From Sphingobium phenoxybenzoativorans (GTDB taxonomy: Bacteria; Pseudomonadota; Alphaproteobacteria; Sphingomonadales; Sphingomonadaceae), in the NCBI RefSeq assembly GCF_001757355.1, contig NZ_MINO01000004.1, forward strand, positions 94,371-158,370: a stretch of DNA of 64,000 bases, read 5' to 3'. Position numbers and translations under genes: made by a program. The first letter of the stretch is position 1; the number at the start of each line of letters is the position of its first letter. The notes beneath the pieces were generated by a model. That model searched no databases. It saw only the letters and a program-made list of their open reading frames with translations, and had not been told where the DNA came from. Of this stretch, positions 61,957 through 64,000 are shown piece by piece.

Positions 61957-62784
61957 TCACCGCTTCACCGCCTCCGCCCGCGCGATCAACGCCCTGGCCG
62001 CTTCGACATGCATCGCCTCGATCATCGCGCCTTCATGCCGTTCCGCCCCGCCGGTCGCGGCATCGATCAATCGCCGGGCTTCGGCCAGCGCTACCTCGTC
62101 CGGACCGAACACCGCATTGGCCGCCTCCACCTGATTGGGGTGGATCAGCGTCTTCCCGTCAAAGCCAAACGCATGCCCTTCCCGGCATTCCGCCTCAAAA
62201 CCCGCGCTATCGTCCAGCTTGTTATACACGCCGTCAAACACCGCCTTGCCCGATGCGCGCGCCGCCAGCACTACGGATTGCAGCGCGAAGGAAAGCCCGG
62301 CGCGTCCCGCCCCCGCCGGTATGCCCAAATCCCGGCGCAAATCATTATTCCCCATGAACAGCCCGGCCACACCGGCAAAACCGCCAATGGCCACGGCCTG
62401 CGTCACGCCCAGCGCGCTCTCGATCATCGCGATCACCGGCTTGGCGCACACGCCATAGACATCATGAACCTGCTTTGCATTCTCCACCTTGGGCAGCACC
62501 ACAAAGTCGGCCGCGCTGTTCTTGACCGCGATCATATCCGCGCCATGCCACGGGGTTCCGGCCATATTGATGCGGATGCCGACCAGCTTGCCCGCATAGT
62601 GGGCGGCCGCTGCGGTTGCGCCGTCCCGCGCCTCATCCTTGCGATCGTCGGGCACCGCATCCTCAAGGTCCAGTATCACCATGTCGCAGTCCAAAACCCG
62701 CGCCTTCTCCACCGCGCGCGCATTGGACGCGGGCAAGAACAGCAGCGAGCGGGCATGGTGAAGCTGGAAATTATGGTTGAGCAT
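61957..62784 (-). CDS. CoA-ester lyase (HpcH/HpaI, citrate-lyase beta-like)
   Basis: The start at 62784 gives 275 residues; the longer frame has no ribosome site and overlaps the SPFH gene. Family signs: RSLLFLPASNARAVEKA, the Asp-Glu metal site in VILDLEDAVPDDRK, VVLPKVENAKQV, IESALGV and the end GKTLIHPNQVEAAN. It cleaves or hydrolyses malyl-CoA- or citramalyl-CoA-type esters. Head-to-head with the SPFH gene. Confidence 0.9.
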   Translation of the reverse strand: MLNHNFQLHHARSLLFLPASNARAVEKARVLDCDMVILDLEDAVPDDRKDEARDGATAAAAHYAGKLVGIRINMAGTPWHGADMIAVKNSAADFVVLPKVENAKQVHDVYGVCAKPVIAMIESALGVTQAVAIGGFAGVAGLFMGNNDLRRDLGIPAGAGRAGLSFALQSVVLAARASGKAVFDGVYNKLDDSAGFEAECREGHAFGFDGKTLIHPNQVEAANAVFGPDEVALAEARRLIDAATGGAERHEGAMIEAMHVEAARALIARAEAVKR

Positions 62785-62874
62785 GGGCCTGAAACATCCT
62801 TCCGCATGGGAAACATCTTTCCCCCTCTCCCTTTTGGCGGCATAGTCAAGCCGGTAACCGGGGGAGGTCCTTTG

Positions 62875-63849
62875 ATGGTCACGACTTTTGCACTGACGGT
62901 CGCGCTGCTCGTCATCATCTATCTTGCAAGCAGCCTGAAGGTCGTCCGCCAGGGCTATCAATATACCATTGAGCGCTTCGGCCGCTTTACCGAAGTGGCG
63001 CGGCCCGGCCTCAATTTCTACCCCGCCTTCTTCTATTCCGTTGGCCGCAAGATCAACATGATGGAGCAGGTCGTTGATATTCCGGGGCAGGAGATCATCA
63101 CCAAGGATAATGCGATGGTGTCGGTCGACGGCGTCGTATTCTTTCAGGTGCTGGACGCCGCCAAAGCCGCCTATGAAGTCTCCGAGCTATATGTCGCGAT
63201 CATGCAGCTTGCGACCACGAACCTGCGCACCGTCATGGGGTCGATGGATCTTGATGAAACCCTGTCGAAGCGCGACGAGATCAATGCCCGGCTGCTGTCG
63301 GTAGTCGATCACGCCACCAACGCATGGGGCATCAAGATTACCCGCGTCGAGCTGAAGGACATCCGTCCGCCTGCCGATATCGTCAACGCCATGGGCCGCC
63401 AGATGAAGGCCGAGCGAGAGAAGCGCGCCAACATCCTGGAGGCGGAGGGCCTGAAAAGCTCCGAAATCCTGCGCGCCGAGGGCCAGAAGCAGGCGCAGAT
63501 TCTGGAGGCCGAGGGCCGCCGCGAAGCCGCCTTCCGCGATGCGGAGGCCCGCGAGCGCGAGGCGGAGGCAGAGGCCAAGGCGACCCAGATGGTTTCGGAC
63601 GCCATTGCTCAGGGCAATCCGCAGGCGCTCAACTACTTCATCGCACAGAAATATACCGACGCGGTCAGCCAGTTCGCCAACTCCACGAACGCCAAAACCA
63701 TCCTGTTCCCGGTCGAGGCGACACAGCTCATCGGCACGCTCGGCGGCATCGGCGCGCTCGCCAAGGAAGCACTGGGCGACAATGCCACGCCGCCCGCCCC
63801 GCCAGCGCCGCGCCCGCGCCCCGGCCCGTTCGAGCAGGGCGGCCGCTGA
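62875..63849 (+). CDS. SPFH/stomatin-like membrane protein
   Basis: The start at 62875 follows GGGGAGG; 324 residues. One N-terminal membrane segment (TFALTVALLVIIYLASSL) is followed by the SPFH domain (VRQGYQYTIERFGRF, VDIPGQEIITKDNAMVSVDG), a coiled coil of repeated A/E/R (about 185-245) and a Pro-rich tail. Paired with NfeD in one operon; the pair organises membrane microdomains. Often called QmcA. Confidence 0.92.
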   Translation: MVTTFALTVALLVIIYLASSLKVVRQGYQYTIERFGRFTEVARPGLNFYPAFFYSVGRKINMMEQVVDIPGQEIITKDNAMVSVDGVVFFQVLDAAKAAYEVSELYVAIMQLATTNLRTVMGSMDLDETLSKRDEINARLLSVVDHATNAWGIKITRVELKDIRPPADIVNAMGRQMKAEREKRANILEAEGLKSSEILRAEGQKQAQILEAEGRREAAFRDAEAREREAEAEAKATQMVSDAIAQGNPQALNYFIAQKYTDAVSQFANSTNAKTILFPVEATQLIGTLGGIGALAKEALGDNATPPAPPAPRPRPGPFEQGGR

Positions 63850-64000
63850 TGGAGCTGCTGTCCGGCATCGATTTCCACGACCATTGGTGGTGGATGATCC
63901 TGGCCGTGCTGCTGGGCATTGGCGAGATCATCATTCCCGGCGTGTTCCTGATCTGGGTGGCGATCGCCGCCGCCCTTACCGGCGGCATCGCGATGGCGAC
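63849..64000 (+). CDS. NfeD-family membrane protein, 3' end outside window
   Basis: ATG at 63849 overlaps the SPFH stop. The visible 50 residues have an aromatic start (HDHWWWMILAVLLGIGE) then hydrophobic segments (IIIPGVFLIWVAIAAALTGG), the N-terminal membrane part of NfeD proteins. Continues past the window. Confidence 0.88.
   Translation, partial: MELLSGIDFHDHWWWMILAVLLGIGEIIIPGVFLIWVAIAAALTGGIAMA

Overview
The window looks like a chromosomal segment of an alphaproteobacterium of the Sphingomonadaceae (Sphingobium, Novosphingobium or a relative). The GC content is high. There are TonB-dependent receptors with the sphingomonad-type (D/E)IVVTA TonB box, PQQ dehydrogenases and several alpha-only Rieske oxygenases. 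Housekeeping genes such as ppdK and glyQ/glyS sit at the right, and there are palindromic repeat families.

Region 1 (about 1-21.8 kb) is a catabolic gene cluster. It holds two TonB receptors (uptake), two PQQ dehydrogenases (periplasmic oxidation), three Rieske oxygenase alpha subunits plus one Rieske ferredoxin (ring or C-H hydroxylation), an SDR, a VOC protein, an AhpD-like protein, two SnoaL-like proteins and two ABM monooxygenase-like proteins. It also holds a thiamine-dependent E1 alpha/beta pair with a lone lipoyl domain. No ring-cleavage enzyme, ferredoxin reductase or regulator gene lies in the window. A 12-bp core, CAATCATGCATG, recurs in three divergent promoter regions (four sites), so one unlinked regulator probably controls most of the cluster. 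The substrate cannot be read from the sequence.

Region 2 (about 22.1-25.6 kb) holds envelope and hypothetical genes: an extensin-family protein, a DUF899 protein, a small secreted protein and a ClpP-like secreted protein.

Region 3 (25,832-52,517) is an integrated element of 26.7 kb bounded by a 49-bp direct repeat. The right copy is the 3' part of an intact tRNA-Arg(ACG). The element has a P4-type integrase, AlpA-like HTH proteins at both ends, a CHC2/Toprim primase, a DUF3987 helicase-like protein and a DUF5681 protein. It also has a methyltransferase, a RelE-like/HTH/DUF6941-like triad, an S24-like peptidase operon and a HEPN-like gene. A compact operon encodes what look like podovirus DNA-ejection proteins, including a 1,754-residue protein with an N-terminal nuclease-like domain, followed by a hydroxylase and a GNAT. 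I see no terminase, portal, capsid or tail gene. It is therefore a decayed podovirus-like prophage or a phage satellite carrying its own ejection proteins. The second ejection-type protein contains DIVVTA, identical to the TonB box of the receptor at 9.7 kb.

Region 4 (52.5-64 kb) is housekeeping chromosome: a membrane-anchored protein, ppdK, glyS and glyQ, two TraB/GumN proteins, a CoA-ester lyase, an SPFH protein and the start of nfeD. glyS is unusual: it carries an in-frame insertion made of a palindromic repeat and a 29-nt tRNA 3' end.
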